Shown: one piece after another, positions 35,570 through 44,437 of the stretch
Numbering within the stretch: position 1 is the stretch's first letter
How the letters are laid out: the number at the start of each line of letters is the position of its first letter
Assembly (NCBI GenBank): GCA_029268145.1
Contig: JAJUHA010000016.1
Coordinates: 1 to 45,145 of the forward strand
Source: Sphingomonadaceae bacterium
GTDB taxonomy: Bacteria > Pseudomonadota > Alphaproteobacteria > Sphingomonadales > Sphingomonadaceae
DNA length: 45,145 nt
Direction: 5' to 3'
Program-made: the position numbers and the translations under genes
Notes under the pieces: generated by a model
What the model was told of the DNA's origin: nothing
The model's database searches: none
Seen by the model: only the letters and a program-made list of their open reading frames with translations

Positions 35570-35639
35570 GCGGTTTTCCGCCGCCGTAATGCCGGCGCCC
35601 CGCAGGATCGGACAGCCTTGCCGGGCGGTCCCCGGCAAG
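35569..35639. terminator. Two hairpins between convergent genes
   Basis: GGCGG-TTTT-CCGCC lies at 35569-35582, immediately after the PEP-CTERM stop. cttgccggg (35617-35625) pairs exactly with cccggcaag (35631-35639) around a five-base loop. They sit between the PEP-CTERM gene and the convergent minus-strand gene and could stop transcription from both sides. The remainder of the gap up to 35718 shows nothing. Confidence 0.6.
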
Positions 35640-35718
35640 CCTCTCGTTGCGTCCGCTTGATCGTATCCGCATTCGCAACCGGCCGGGCAGAATTCGGCCC
35701 CCATTCCGACCTTTCCCC

Positions 35719-36225
35719 TCAATCCTCCCAGGGTGGTGGGGGTTCCGGGGCCGGGAAGAGGTCGGCGTTCTGGAGGGGGGGGTCGTCGGGGAGGGTGTCT
35801 TCAAGCCTGGCGAGTTCGGCGAGGAGATCCGCGCGGGTGGGGAGCGGGGTTCCCTGGTCGGGGTTGCGGAAGGGGTCGGGGCCGATGCGGCCGATGAGCC
35901 ACATGAGGAGGCGGTCGGAGGGGTGGGTTTCCTCCACGGCGAGCTCGCCCTTCTTCCAGACGCGGCGGACGCCGCCTTCGAGGGCGCGCTCGAAGGCCTG
36001 CGTCAAGAGGCGGCCGCCGGCTTGCGCCAGCGCCATGTCCCAGGCGCGGGCGAAGGCTTCGCCCTCGGGCCGGGCGCGCAGCCCATAGGCCGAGCGCTTG
36101 GTCATGAAGACCGCGGTGGCAGCACGGGTGATGCAGCCGGTCTCGGCGAGCGCCTCGATGAAGCGGCGCTGCTTGTCGGCGGTCCAGCCGGTTGTCTGGC
36201 GGGTCGGGACGAGGCGGTCGGTCAC
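35719..36225 (-). CDS. Small HTH-like protein of unknown function
   Basis: The 168-residue protein starts at GTG 36225 with a GGAGAG ribosome site. Its N-terminal part (GWTADKQRRFIEALAETGCI, TRAATAVFMTKRSAYGLRAR) reads as a helix-turn-helix like those of phage terminase small subunits and transposase-type regulators. AFARAWDMALAQAGGRLLTQ follows. The middle contains HPSDRLLMWLIGRIG, and the end is Pro-rich (LFPAPEPPPPWED). Related proteins seem common in sphingomonads and are not linked to phage genes here. DNA binding is inferred only from the HTH look. It is on the same strand as the SDR and MFS genes, 65 bases after the SDR stop. Confidence 0.75.
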   Translation of the reverse strand: MTDRLVPTRQTTGWTADKQRRFIEALAETGCITRAATAVFMTKRSAYGLRARPEGEAFARAWDMALAQAGGRLLTQAFERALEGGVRRVWKKGELAVEETHPSDRLLMWLIGRIGPDPFRNPDQGTPLPTRADLLAELARLEDTLPDDPPLQNADLFPAPEPPPPWED

Positions 36226-36290
36226 ATGCTCTCTCCGGTTGCGGGCAGCCTGGAGAGATAACCGTATTGGTTGTTTGTAGGAAAGCCGGC

Positions 36291-37067
36291 TCACGCGGTG
36301 GTTGCGTAGCCGCCGTCGACGGTGACGACGCTGCCGCACAGATAGGCGGAGGCGCGGCTGCCGAGAAAGAGGGCGACGCCGGCCATGTCCTCGGTCGTGC
36401 CCCAGCGCTTCATCGGCGTGGCGGCAAGCGCATGCTGGTTGATGTGATCCTCGATGCCGGCCGTCATCTTCGAGGGGAAATAGCCCGGCGCGATGGCGTT
36501 GACCGCGATGCCGCGCGGTGCGAGGAACTTCGCCATCATCCGCGTGAGATGCAGCACGCCGGCCTTGGAGGCGGCGTAGCTGTAGGTCTCGATGGGGCTC
36601 ACATGCTGGCCGTCGATCGAGCCGATGTTGATGACGCGGGCCATGTCCTCCTTCGTGGCGGCGGCCTCGAGCAGGGGCGCAAGGCGCTGGGTCAGGAAGA
36701 AGACGGCCTTCACGTTGAGGTCCATCACCTTGTCCCAGCCCAGTTCGGGGAAGCTTTCGAACGGGGCGCCCCAGGACGCGCCGGCATTGTTGAAGAGGAT
36801 GTCGACCTTCGGCGTCCGCGCCTTCACTTCGGCGGCGAAGCGGTCGATCTCGGCCATCTGCGAGAGATCGGCGGGAATGGGGGTGGCGGCCGGGCCGAGG
36901 TCGGCGGCGAGCGCCTCGACATCGGCTGCCTTGCGGCTGGTGAGGAGGACATGGGCGCCGTTGGCGACATAGGCCCGGGCGATCATCTCGCCGATGCCGC
37001 GGCTGCCGCCGGTGATGACAACAGTCTTGCCGGCGACCGAGAAGAGGCTGGGGATGGCAAGGCTCAT
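36291..37067 (-). CDS. Short-chain dehydrogenase/reductase
   Basis: This 258-residue classical SDR has the cofactor motif TGGSRGIGEMIARAY (about residues 20-34), DILFNNAGASWG, the catalytic Ser in INIGSIDGQHV and the YxxxK motif in ETYSYAASKAGVLHL. VNAIAPGYFPSKMTAG and the C-terminal LCGSVVTVDGGYA complete it. An Arg rather than Asp after the second strand (LLTSRKAADV) suggests NADP(H) preference. The substrate is unknown. It begins 28 bases after the MFS stop and likely shares its transcript. Confidence 0.94.
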   Translation of the reverse strand: MSLAIPSLFSVAGKTVVITGGSRGIGEMIARAYVANGAHVLLTSRKAADVEALAADLGPAATPIPADLSQMAEIDRFAAEVKARTPKVDILFNNAGASWGAPFESFPELGWDKVMDLNVKAVFFLTQRLAPLLEAAATKEDMARVINIGSIDGQHVSPIETYSYAASKAGVLHLTRMMAKFLAPRGIAVNAIAPGYFPSKMTAGIEDHINQHALAATPMKRWGTTEDMAGVALFLGSRASAYLCGSVVTVDGGYATTA

Positions 37068-37095
37068 GCGGCGTCTCCGCTGGCTCGGGTTGAGG

Positions 37096-38664
37096 TCAAA
37101 GCATCTCGCCGGCGGCCCGGGCGCGGTCGAGGCGCGAGGCCTCGGCGGCGGGGAGCTGGCGATAGACGAGGAAGAGGAGAAGGGCCGAGAGCGGAAGCAC
37201 GGCGATGATGGAAATGGCCGCCGTGCCGAGATCGCCGAGAAGCTCGGACAGGAGGCCGACCGTGAAGGGGCCGAGGCCGAGGCCGATGATGGTGGTGCCG
37301 AGGAAATAGGTGGCAGTCGCGGCACCGCGCATCCGCGGCAGGACGAGATCCTGGCAGGTGGCGGCGGCCACGCCGACCCACATGGAGGAGGTCACCGAGT
37401 TGAGGAAGGCGAGGACGTAGAAGGCGGACAGGCTCGCGGTCGAGAACTGCAGCCAGACCAGCGGGGCGGTCAGGAACAGGGCAGCGAAGCCGACGAGGAT
37501 CCGGCCCGAGGGGTTGGTCTTTCGGAACAGATCCCCCATGCGGCCGCCGAAGATGACCCCGAGGAAGCCGCCGAGCGCGCCGCCGGCGCCGAGGAAGAAG
37601 CCGGCGCTGGCGGCATCCACGCCGAAGCTGCGGATGGCATAGGGCGCGCCCCAGAAGCCGAGCGCATAGCCCTTGAAGCTGATGAGCCCGAAGCCGAGGA
37701 CCATCATGAGGAAGGTGGGCGTGCCCCAGATGAGCGCGTGGGTGGGCGCGTCGCGCGCCTTGAGCGACTGGGACCAGGAGAAGACGGCATAGGCGCCGGT
37801 GCCGAGCGCGATCCACTGCGGCGCGCGGCCGAAGAGCGCGATGAGCCCGACGACGAGGAGCGCGACAACGGCAAGGCCTAAGAGATTGGCGACAAGCGCG
37901 CGGCGGCCGAAGCGGGCGGCGTGGAACAGGGTGAGCGGCGGCAGCACCGAGGAAAGCTCGGTGAAGAACTTCGGCCAGGGGTGCGGCTCCCGCGGCATGA
38001 CGATGCCCTCGGAGAGGCCGCGGATCGGCTCGCGCAGCGTCTTGACCCAGAGCGCGAGCAGCAGGCCGGGGATGCCGACCGCGAGGAACGCGGCCTGCCA
38101 GCCGACCAGGCCGAGCGGGCCGCCGCCGGGGAAGACGGCGTTCCACTGGTCCTTGATGAGGCCGCCGGTGAAGAGCGAGATTCCGCCGCCGAGGTAGAGG
38201 CCGGAGGAATAGATGGCGAGCGCGGTGGCGCGCTTCTCCTTCGGGAAATAGTCGGACAGCACCGAGAAGGCGACCGGCGAGGCGCTCGCCTCGCCCACGC
38301 CCACGCCGATGCGCGCGGCGGCAAGCTGGGCGAAGTTCTGGGCGAAGCCCGAAAGCGCGGTCATGCCCGACCAGAGCGCCAGGCCGATCGAGAGCAGGTT
38401 GATGCGGTGCCACATGTCGGCGAGGCGGCCGAGGGGAATGCCGAACAGCGCGTAGAAGACCCCGAAGACGGTGCCGTAGAGGAAGCCGATCTCGGCATCG
38501 CCGACCCCGAGGTCGGCCTTGATGTCCTCGGCCAGGATCGACATGATCTGCCGGTCGATGAAGTTGAAGATGTAGACGAGGACGAGGACGCCGAGGACAT
38601 ACCAGCTGTAGGGGCCGCCGACGCGGGCGCGGGCGGCTTCAATGTCGGTGTCGGCTGCGTGCAT
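37096..38664 (-). CDS. Spinster-type MFS transporter
   Basis: The 522-residue protein has 12 predicted membrane segments and MFS signatures. It starts with YVLGVLVLVYIFNFIDRQIM, then SILAEDIKADLGVGDAEIGF. The motif A region is FGIPLGRLADMWHRINLLSI, and the helix 4-5 region is ARIGVGVGEASASPVAFSVL with SDYFPKEKRATALAI. The NFIDRQIMSILAEDIK and VGEA patterns are those of spinster-like proteins, which are numerous in sphingomonads. The middle loop is larger than usual. The substrate is unknown; the linked SDR suggests a catabolic pair. The 228 bases up to 38892 hold no gene that I see and probably carry divergent promoters. Confidence 0.93.
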   Translation of the reverse strand: MHAADTDIEAARARVGGPYSWYVLGVLVLVYIFNFIDRQIMSILAEDIKADLGVGDAEIGFLYGTVFGVFYALFGIPLGRLADMWHRINLLSIGLALWSGMTALSGFAQNFAQLAAARIGVGVGEASASPVAFSVLSDYFPKEKRATALAIYSSGLYLGGGISLFTGGLIKDQWNAVFPGGGPLGLVGWQAAFLAVGIPGLLLALWVKTLREPIRGLSEGIVMPREPHPWPKFFTELSSVLPPLTLFHAARFGRRALVANLLGLAVVALLVVGLIALFGRAPQWIALGTGAYAVFSWSQSLKARDAPTHALIWGTPTFLMMVLGFGLISFKGYALGFWGAPYAIRSFGVDAASAGFFLGAGGALGGFLGVIFGGRMGDLFRKTNPSGRILVGFAALFLTAPLVWLQFSTASLSAFYVLAFLNSVTSSMWVGVAAATCQDLVLPRMRGAATATYFLGTTIIGLGLGPFTVGLLSELLGDLGTAAISIIAVLPLSALLLFLVYRQLPAAEASRLDRARAAGEML

Positions 38665-38892
38665 GGATCCTCCCGCTGTCCCCGGCCGGCGCGCCTAGCA
38701 GCGGCGCGGGCAAAGGGCCAGCCGTCCCGGGGGCTGCCGCGCCGGGGGCCGGTGCGCCGGGCGCGCGCGGGACTGTGCGTGGGGCGGCGCGCGGGGGCGG
38801 CGCGGTATCGGCAGCCGGGCTGGCACATGTCCCGATTGTGGCATAGGCTCGCCGCGCTCCGAATCGGCGGGGCGGCCGCGAGGGGTGGCGGC

Positions 38893-41007
38893 GTGAACGA
38901 GAGCGTGTTGCCTGTCGCGCATGCCTCCGCCGACGGCGGCTTCCGATTCCGTGCCTTCATCAGCTACGCCCACAGGGACGAGCCGGCCGCGCGCGCGCGT
39001 CACCGCGCGCTCGAGGTCTACCGGGTGCCGTCCCGCCTTGTCGGGCAGGACACCTGCCTCGGCCCGGCGCCGCGGCGCCTGGGCCGCTTCTTCCGCGACC
39101 GCGACGAGCTTTCGGCGGTGGGCCAGCTTTCCGATGTGCTGAAGGCCGCGCTCGCCGACAGCCAGTTCCTGATCGTGGTGGTCTCGACGGCAGCCGCCGC
39201 GTCCAAGTGGGTCAACGAGGAAGTCCGGCAGTTCAAGCTGATGGGCCGCGAGGAGCGGATCCTCGCCTACATTCCGCCGGGCGCCGGGGGGACGACCGAC
39301 GCGCTCTTCCCGCAGACGCTGCGGTTCGAGCTGGAGCCGGACGGCAGCCTCTCGGACCGGCGCGCCGAGCCGATCGCCGCCGATGCGCGCAAGTCGGGCG
39401 ACGGGGTCAGGCTGGCGCGGCTGAAGCTGATCGCCGGGCTCACCTGCCTGCCGCTCGACGACATCATCCGGCGCGACGCGGCGCGGCGGCAGCGGGTGCT
39501 GGCAATCGCCGTGGTCGCCGCCTCGCTGCTCGCGGTCGCCATGGCCTGGCTTGCCGCCCAGGCGCTGCGCGGGCGGGCCGAAGCGGAGCGGCAGCGCGCG
39601 GAGGCCGAGGGGCTCATCGAGTTCATGCTGACCGATCTTCGGGCCAAGCTCGAGCCGGTGGGGCGGCTGGAGGTGCTCGACAGCGTCGGCCAGCGCGCGC
39701 TTGCCTATTATGGCGGGCAGACGCTCGACCGGCTGTCGGCCGACGAGCTGGGGCGCCGGGCGCGGGCGCTCCTCCTGGTGGGCGAGGTGAGGGACCTGCG
39801 CGGCGACAGCGAAGCGGCGCTTGCAGCCTTCCTCGAGGCCGAGCGCACCACCGCCGAGCTGCTCGCGCGGGACCCGGCCAACCCCGACCGCATGTTCGAC
39901 CACGCCCAGAGCGTCTTCCACGTCGGCAACATCGCCTGGCAGCGCGACGATCTGGCGACCGTCGAGGTCAAGTTCCGCGCCTATGACCAGCTGGCGGCGG
40001 CCATGGTCGCAACCGACCCGACGAATCCCCGATGGCTGCAGGAGCAGAGCTACGCCCACACCAATCTCGGCGTCTTCTACCGCGACAGCGGTCGGCTGGA
40101 GGAGGCGGTCGGGCGGTTCGGCAAGGCGGTCGCGATCGACGAGGCGCTGCTTCGGGCGAGGGGCGACGCCATCGACAGCGAGGGGCGCTATGCGCTCGCC
40201 CAGTCGCTCGCCTGGCACGCCGATGGCCTCCGCGACACCGGCCGCTTCGCCGAGGCGCGCGCCGCCCGGCAGCAGGAGCTCCGGCTCCACGATGCGATGC
40301 TGGCCGAGGACCCGCGCCACGCCGAAGCGCTCGACGCCAAGGGCACGGCCCTGAACGGGCTGGCCCGGATCCACCTCGTCGAGGGCAATCCCGGCGCGGC
40401 GGCCACGGAGGCCGCCGCCGCGCTCGCCATCCTCCGGCAGCGGCTGGCCGAGGAGCCGGAGAACCAGCTGCTGCGCGAGCAGCTGGTGAGCGCGGCGACC
40501 ACGCGGGTCGAGGCGCTGCTGCTTGCCGGGACGCTCGCCGCGGCAGACCGGGACAGCGCCATGGCCGTGGCGGACGCCGTGCAGCTGGGCGGGGGCAGCA
40601 CCTCCGAGCGCCACCTCGCGCTCCTCGTGCAGGCGCGGGCGCAGCGCGCCCTGCTGCTGCGCGCGCAGGGCAAGCGGGCCGAGGCGGACGCGCTTGCCGC
40701 CCAGGCGCTGGCGGACGGCGCGGCAAGCGCCGGCGCGAACGTCGAGCGGGCCCTGCTCCTCCTCGTCCAGGCGCTCGACCGGCGCGCACGCGGCGACACG
40801 ACCGCCGCGCGGCTCGCCGCCGGGGAAGCGCGGGCGCTGCTGATGCCCGCGATCCTGCCGCGCGAGCGGGTGCTGGTTGCCGCGATCGACCGGCGCTTCC
40901 CCCCGGCCGCGTCGCTCCCCTCGCCTCCCCCGCCTGCCGAAGGGTCGGCACCCGCCTGGCCGGTCGACCGGCTGCTCGCGCTGGCCGGCCACCCGCCGCC
41001 CCGATGA
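38893..41007 (+). CDS. TIR-TM-TPR protein (membrane-anchored TIR-domain protein)
   Basis: The 704-residue protein has an N-terminal TIR domain (about residues 17-150: FRAFISYAHRDEPAAR, FFRDRDELSAVGQLSDVLKA, FLIVVVSTAAAASKWVNEEV). One membrane helix (about 202-222, VLAIAVVAASLLAVAMAWLA), a charged juxtamembrane segment (AEAERQRAEAEGLIEFMLTD) and TPR-like helical repeats (about 280-660) follow. The W106-x3-Glu110 of the TIR domain matches the catalytic glutamate position of NAD-cleaving TIRs, so NADase activity is possible. The TPR part would be periplasmic or cytoplasmic depending on topology. I use GTG 38893 (AGGGG upstream); ATG 38827 is an alternative. TIR proteins can signal or defend against phage; neither is shown here. 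Confidence 0.88.
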   Translation: MNESVLPVAHASADGGFRFRAFISYAHRDEPAARARHRALEVYRVPSRLVGQDTCLGPAPRRLGRFFRDRDELSAVGQLSDVLKAALADSQFLIVVVSTAAAASKWVNEEVRQFKLMGREERILAYIPPGAGGTTDALFPQTLRFELEPDGSLSDRRAEPIAADARKSGDGVRLARLKLIAGLTCLPLDDIIRRDAARRQRVLAIAVVAASLLAVAMAWLAAQALRGRAEAERQRAEAEGLIEFMLTDLRAKLEPVGRLEVLDSVGQRALAYYGGQTLDRLSADELGRRARALLLVGEVRDLRGDSEAALAAFLEAERTTAELLARDPANPDRMFDHAQSVFHVGNIAWQRDDLATVEVKFRAYDQLAAAMVATDPTNPRWLQEQSYAHTNLGVFYRDSGRLEEAVGRFGKAVAIDEALLRARGDAIDSEGRYALAQSLAWHADGLRDTGRFAEARAARQQELRLHDAMLAEDPRHAEALDAKGTALNGLARIHLVEGNPGAAATEAAAALAILRQRLAEEPENQLLREQLVSAATTRVEALLLAGTLAAADRDSAMAVADAVQLGGGSTSERHLALLVQARAQRALLLRAQGKRAEADALAAQALADGAASAGANVERALLLLVQALDRRARGDTTAARLAAGEARALLMPAILPRERVLVAAIDRRFPPAASLPSPPPPAEGSAPAWPVDRLLALAGHPPPR

Positions 41008-41081
41008 CATCGGCCCGCCGCGGCTGCCGGGAGGCCGACGGCGGGCATCTCCTCCTTCCCGGACGCAGGAAGGACCATGAC

Positions 41082-41561
41082 ATGCCCCAGAACATGAGCC
41101 TCGTCGTCAACGTCAGCCTCGCCGGAAGCCAGAACCAGCGCGGCAGCTGGTCCCTGACGCCCAGCTATTCGCAAGGGCCGACCATGCCGCCGAGCAGCAA
41201 TGTGGTGGACCCCGCGACCGGGAACATCACGCTTGCCAACATGGCGATGACCGACGACTACGCCAGCGCAACCGAGATCACCTTCGTCATCACCGGCCTC
41301 AACGTGACCGATCGCAGCGGCCGGCCGGCAACCGTCTCTTTCGCAAGCCCGCGCAACGAGGCGATCAGCCTCAGCCCGCAGCCGGCCGGGAACGAATTCT
41401 CGGACTTCGGCGACGACGGCAGCGGGCTCGAACTCACCTTCCTCGACGCCGACGACGACCATGCGGACTATTCCTACTGGCTGACGGTCACCTGCTTCGA
41501 GAACGGCAGCAGCACGGGCACCAATGTCCAGCTCGACCCGCGGCTGGTGAACCGCCCCTGA
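41082..41561 (+). CDS. Small beta-rich protein of unknown function, downstream of the TIR gene
   Basis: I do not recognise this 159-residue protein. It starts MPQNMSLVVNVSLAGSQNQR with an AGGAAGG ribosome site eight bases upstream. It has no signal peptide, Cys pair or membrane helix. The alternating pattern (ATEITFVITGLNVTDRSGRP, ELTFLDADDDHADYSYWLTV) suggests a beta-sandwich, with many Asn, Ser, Thr and Asp residues. It ends VQLDPRLVNRP. It lies 74 bases after the TIR-TPR gene and 65 before glnD on the same strand, so it could be a TIR partner or simply sit between the two. Confidence 0.75.
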   Translation: MPQNMSLVVNVSLAGSQNQRGSWSLTPSYSQGPTMPPSSNVVDPATGNITLANMAMTDDYASATEITFVITGLNVTDRSGRPATVSFASPRNEAISLSPQPAGNEFSDFGDDGSGLELTFLDADDDHADYSYWLTVTCFENGSSTGTNVQLDPRLVNRP

Positions 41562-41626
41562 GGGCAGCGCCGGGCTGGCGGGGCCCCGGGGGGCCGCCTA
41601 TGTGAGGGGCATGACCGGGTTCGCCC

Positions 41627-44407
41627 ATGCGCGCTGACCATGTGCCCAACCGCCGGGCGCTCATCGACCGGCGCCATGTCGGCGACGCGGCGCGGCGGGC
41701 CGTGGCCGAGGCCGCGCCGGGCGAGGGGCGCGCGGCGCTCGTCGCCGTGCTCAAGGGCGCGCTCGCCGCCGGCCGGGCCGAGCTCCGGCGGCGGATCCGC
41801 GAGACGCCCGGGCGCGGGCTCGAGCTGGCCCACGCCAACTGCTTCCTCATGGACCAGCTGCTGCGCATCGCCTTCGACGCGACGACGGGCCAGCTCTACC
41901 CGGCCGCCAACCCGAGCGCCGGCGAGCGGCTGGCGATGCTGGCGGTGGGCGGCTACGGCCGCGGCGAGCTGGCGCCCTTCTCCGACATCGACCTCATGTT
42001 CCTCGCGCCCGTGCGCGGCACGGCCTGGGTCGAGCAGGTGGTCGAGAGCCTGCTCTACACGCTGTGGGATCTCGGGCTGAAGGTCGGCCACTCGACCCGC
42101 ACCGCCGACGAGGCGATCCGGATGGCGGGGGGCGACCTCAGCGTGCGGACCGCCCTGCTCGAGGCGCGCTATCTCTGGGGCGAGCGGATGCTGGCCGAGG
42201 GCCTTGCCTGGCGGTTCCGGCAGGAGGTGGTGGCGGGCCGGGCGCGGCAGTTCGTGGCGGCCAAGATGGCCGAGCGCGACGCCCGCCACCAGCGGATGGG
42301 CGACAGCCGCTACCTCGTCGAGCCCAACATCAAGGAAGGCAAGGGCGGCCTCAGGGACCTGCAGACGCTGTTCTGGATCGGCAAGTTCGTCCACGAGGCC
42401 GACGACCCGGCCGAACTGGTCGAGAAGGGCCTCTTCACGCCCGCCGAGCACCGCCGCTTCATGCGCGCGCTCAACCATCTCTGGGCGATCCGGGTGCAGC
42501 TCCACGACCTTGCCGGCCGGGCCGAGGAGCGGCTCACCTTCGACCTGCAGCGCGAGCTGGCCGAGCGGATGGGCTATCGCGCCCGGCCGGGGACGGCGCC
42601 GGTCGAGCGCTTCATGCGCCACTATTTCATGACCGCGCGCACCGTGGGCGACCTCACCGGCCTTTTCCTCGCCCATCTCGAGGAGCAGACCAGCCGGCGC
42701 GCGCGCCTCGCCTCCGTGCTGCGGCGGCCGCGGCAGCTCAACGGCTTCCTGGTCAGCCGGGGCCGGATCGAGGCGCCCTCGGACGACTGGTTCCGCGAGG
42801 ATCCGGTCCGCCTCGTCGAGCTGTTCCACCTGGCCGACGCCCATGAGCTCGAGGTCCATCCGCTCGCCATGCGCCAGGCCGCGCGCGATGCCCCGCTCAT
42901 CGGCGAGAAGGTGCGGCGCGAGCCCCGCGCCAACGCCATGTTCCTCGATATCCTCGCCTCCCCGCGGGACCCGGAGAAGGTGCTGCGCTGGATGAACGAG
43001 GCCGGCGTGTTCGGCCGCTTCGTGCCCGACTTCGGCCGGGTCGTCGCCAAGATGCAGTATGACATGTACCACCACTATACGGTGGACGAGCACACCATCC
43101 GGGCGATCGGGCTTCTCGCCCGGATCGAGCGGGGCGAGCTCGCGCGCGAGCACCCGCTCTCGACCGGCATCATGCGCCTCATCGTCTCGCGCCGGGTGCT
43201 CTATGTCGCGGTCCTGCTGCACGACATCGCCAAGGGGCGCGGCGGCGACCATTCCATCCTCGGCGCGGGCGTGGCCGAGCGGCTGTGCCCCAGGCTGGGC
43301 CTTTCCGCGGCCGAGACCGAGACGGTCGCCTGGCTGGTGCGCTACCATCTCCTCATGAGCGCGACCGCGTTCAAGCGCGACCTCGCCGACATGAAGACCA
43401 TCCTCGACTTCGCCGACCAGGTCGCGAGCGTCGAGCGGCTGCGGCTGCTCCTCGTGCTGACCGTGGTCGACATCCGCGCGGTGGGGCCGGGGGTGTGGAA
43501 CGGCTGGAAGGCCCAGCTGCTCACCACGCTGTTCGAGAGCGCCGAGGAAGTGCTCCGGCTGGGGCACAAGCAGACCGGCCGCGAGGCGCGGATTGCCGCG
43601 CGCAAGGACCGGCTGGCCGCGGCGCTCGCCCTGGCGCCGGCGGCCCTCGAGCGCCACGCCGCGCGCTTCTTCGACAGCTACTGGCTGGCCGAGCCCGACG
43701 AGGTGCTCGAAAGCAATGCCCGGCTGATGGCCGAGGCGGACGCCATGGGTGCACCGCTCACCATCCGCAGCCAGCCCGATGCCGCGCGCGGCACCACGCT
43801 CGTCACCGTCTATGCCGCCGACCACCCCGGCCTGTTCTACCGCATCGCCGGCGGCATCAGCCTGGCAGGCGCCAACATCCTCGATGCCCGCATCCACACC
43901 ACGCGCGACGGCATGGCGCTCGACAATCTGGTGGTGGCCGACCCGCTCGGCGGCCCGTTCGACGAGCCGGCCGCGCTCGCCCGCCTCGAGACGGCGATCA
44001 CCGACGCGCTGATGGGCCGGGTGCGCCTCGCCGACCGGCTGTCGGCGCGGCCGCTGCCGCGGCGGCGGCAGGAGGCCTTCCGGGTGGTCCCGCAGGTGTT
44101 CATCGACAACCGGGCCTCGAACCGCTTCACCGTGGTGGAGGTGAACGCGCTCGACCGGCCCGCGCTCCTCTACGGCCTCACCTACGCGCTCTACGGCCTC
44201 CGGATCGCCATCCACTCGGCCCATGTCGCAACCTACGGCGAACGCGCGGTCGACACCTTCTACCTGACCGACCTGACCGGGGACAAGCTGACCGCGGCCA
44301 CCCGGCTGAAGGCGCTCGAGAAGCGGCTGCTCGAAGTGGCGGCGGCCCCGGCGGCGCGGAGCAGCACCCCGCCGGCCGCCCCGGCGACTGCCAGGGCGGC
44401 CGAATAG
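41627..44407 (+). CDS. glnD: PII uridylyltransferase / uridylyl-removing enzyme GlnD
   Basis: GlnD senses glutamine and adds or removes UMP at Tyr51 of PII. The 926-residue protein has the nucleotidyltransferase motif GGYGRGELAPFSDIDLMFL (108-126) with Asp120 and Asp122. SRYLVEPNIKEGKGGLRDLQ and the GlnE/GlnD-type helical domain follow. The HD domain contains YHHYTVDEHTIRAIG and LLHDIAKGRGGDHS. Two C-terminal ACT domains are present (VYAADHPGLFYRIAGGISLA and VEVNALDRPALLYGLTYALY). A Pro/Ala tail ends the protein. Size and order are normal. Its targets GlnB and GlnA are encoded about 9 kb away on the other strand. Confidence 0.98.
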   Translation: MRADHVPNRRALIDRRHVGDAARRAVAEAAPGEGRAALVAVLKGALAAGRAELRRRIRETPGRGLELAHANCFLMDQLLRIAFDATTGQLYPAANPSAGERLAMLAVGGYGRGELAPFSDIDLMFLAPVRGTAWVEQVVESLLYTLWDLGLKVGHSTRTADEAIRMAGGDLSVRTALLEARYLWGERMLAEGLAWRFRQEVVAGRARQFVAAKMAERDARHQRMGDSRYLVEPNIKEGKGGLRDLQTLFWIGKFVHEADDPAELVEKGLFTPAEHRRFMRALNHLWAIRVQLHDLAGRAEERLTFDLQRELAERMGYRARPGTAPVERFMRHYFMTARTVGDLTGLFLAHLEEQTSRRARLASVLRRPRQLNGFLVSRGRIEAPSDDWFREDPVRLVELFHLADAHELEVHPLAMRQAARDAPLIGEKVRREPRANAMFLDILASPRDPEKVLRWMNEAGVFGRFVPDFGRVVAKMQYDMYHHYTVDEHTIRAIGLLARIERGELAREHPLSTGIMRLIVSRRVLYVAVLLHDIAKGRGGDHSILGAGVAERLCPRLGLSAAETETVAWLVRYHLLMSATAFKRDLADMKTILDFADQVASVERLRLLLVLTVVDIRAVGPGVWNGWKAQLLTTLFESAEEVLRLGHKQTGREARIAARKDRLAAALALAPAALERHAARFFDSYWLAEPDEVLESNARLMAEADAMGAPLTIRSQPDAARGTTLVTVYAADHPGLFYRIAGGISLAGANILDARIHTTRDGMALDNLVVADPLGGPFDEPAALARLETAITDALMGRVRLADRLSARPLPRRRQEAFRVVPQVFIDNRASNRFTVVEVNALDRPALLYGLTYALYGLRIAIHSAHVATYGERAVDTFYLTDLTGDKLTAATRLKALEKRLLEVAAAPAARSSTPPAAPATARAAE

Positions 44408-44437
44408 GGGCCGGCGAAGAGGGGCCGGCGCGCGCTG

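Noticed and set aside
37921-38892. Upstream extension of the TIR-TPR frame
   Set aside because: The frame is open far upstream, but that part is antisense to the MFS gene and low-complexity; the TIR gene starts at 38893 or at most 38827.
34802-41561. Phage-defence island
   Set aside because: Apart from the TIR protein I see no restriction, CBASS, retron, toxin-antitoxin or integrase gene, so only a TIR-centred candidate is reported.
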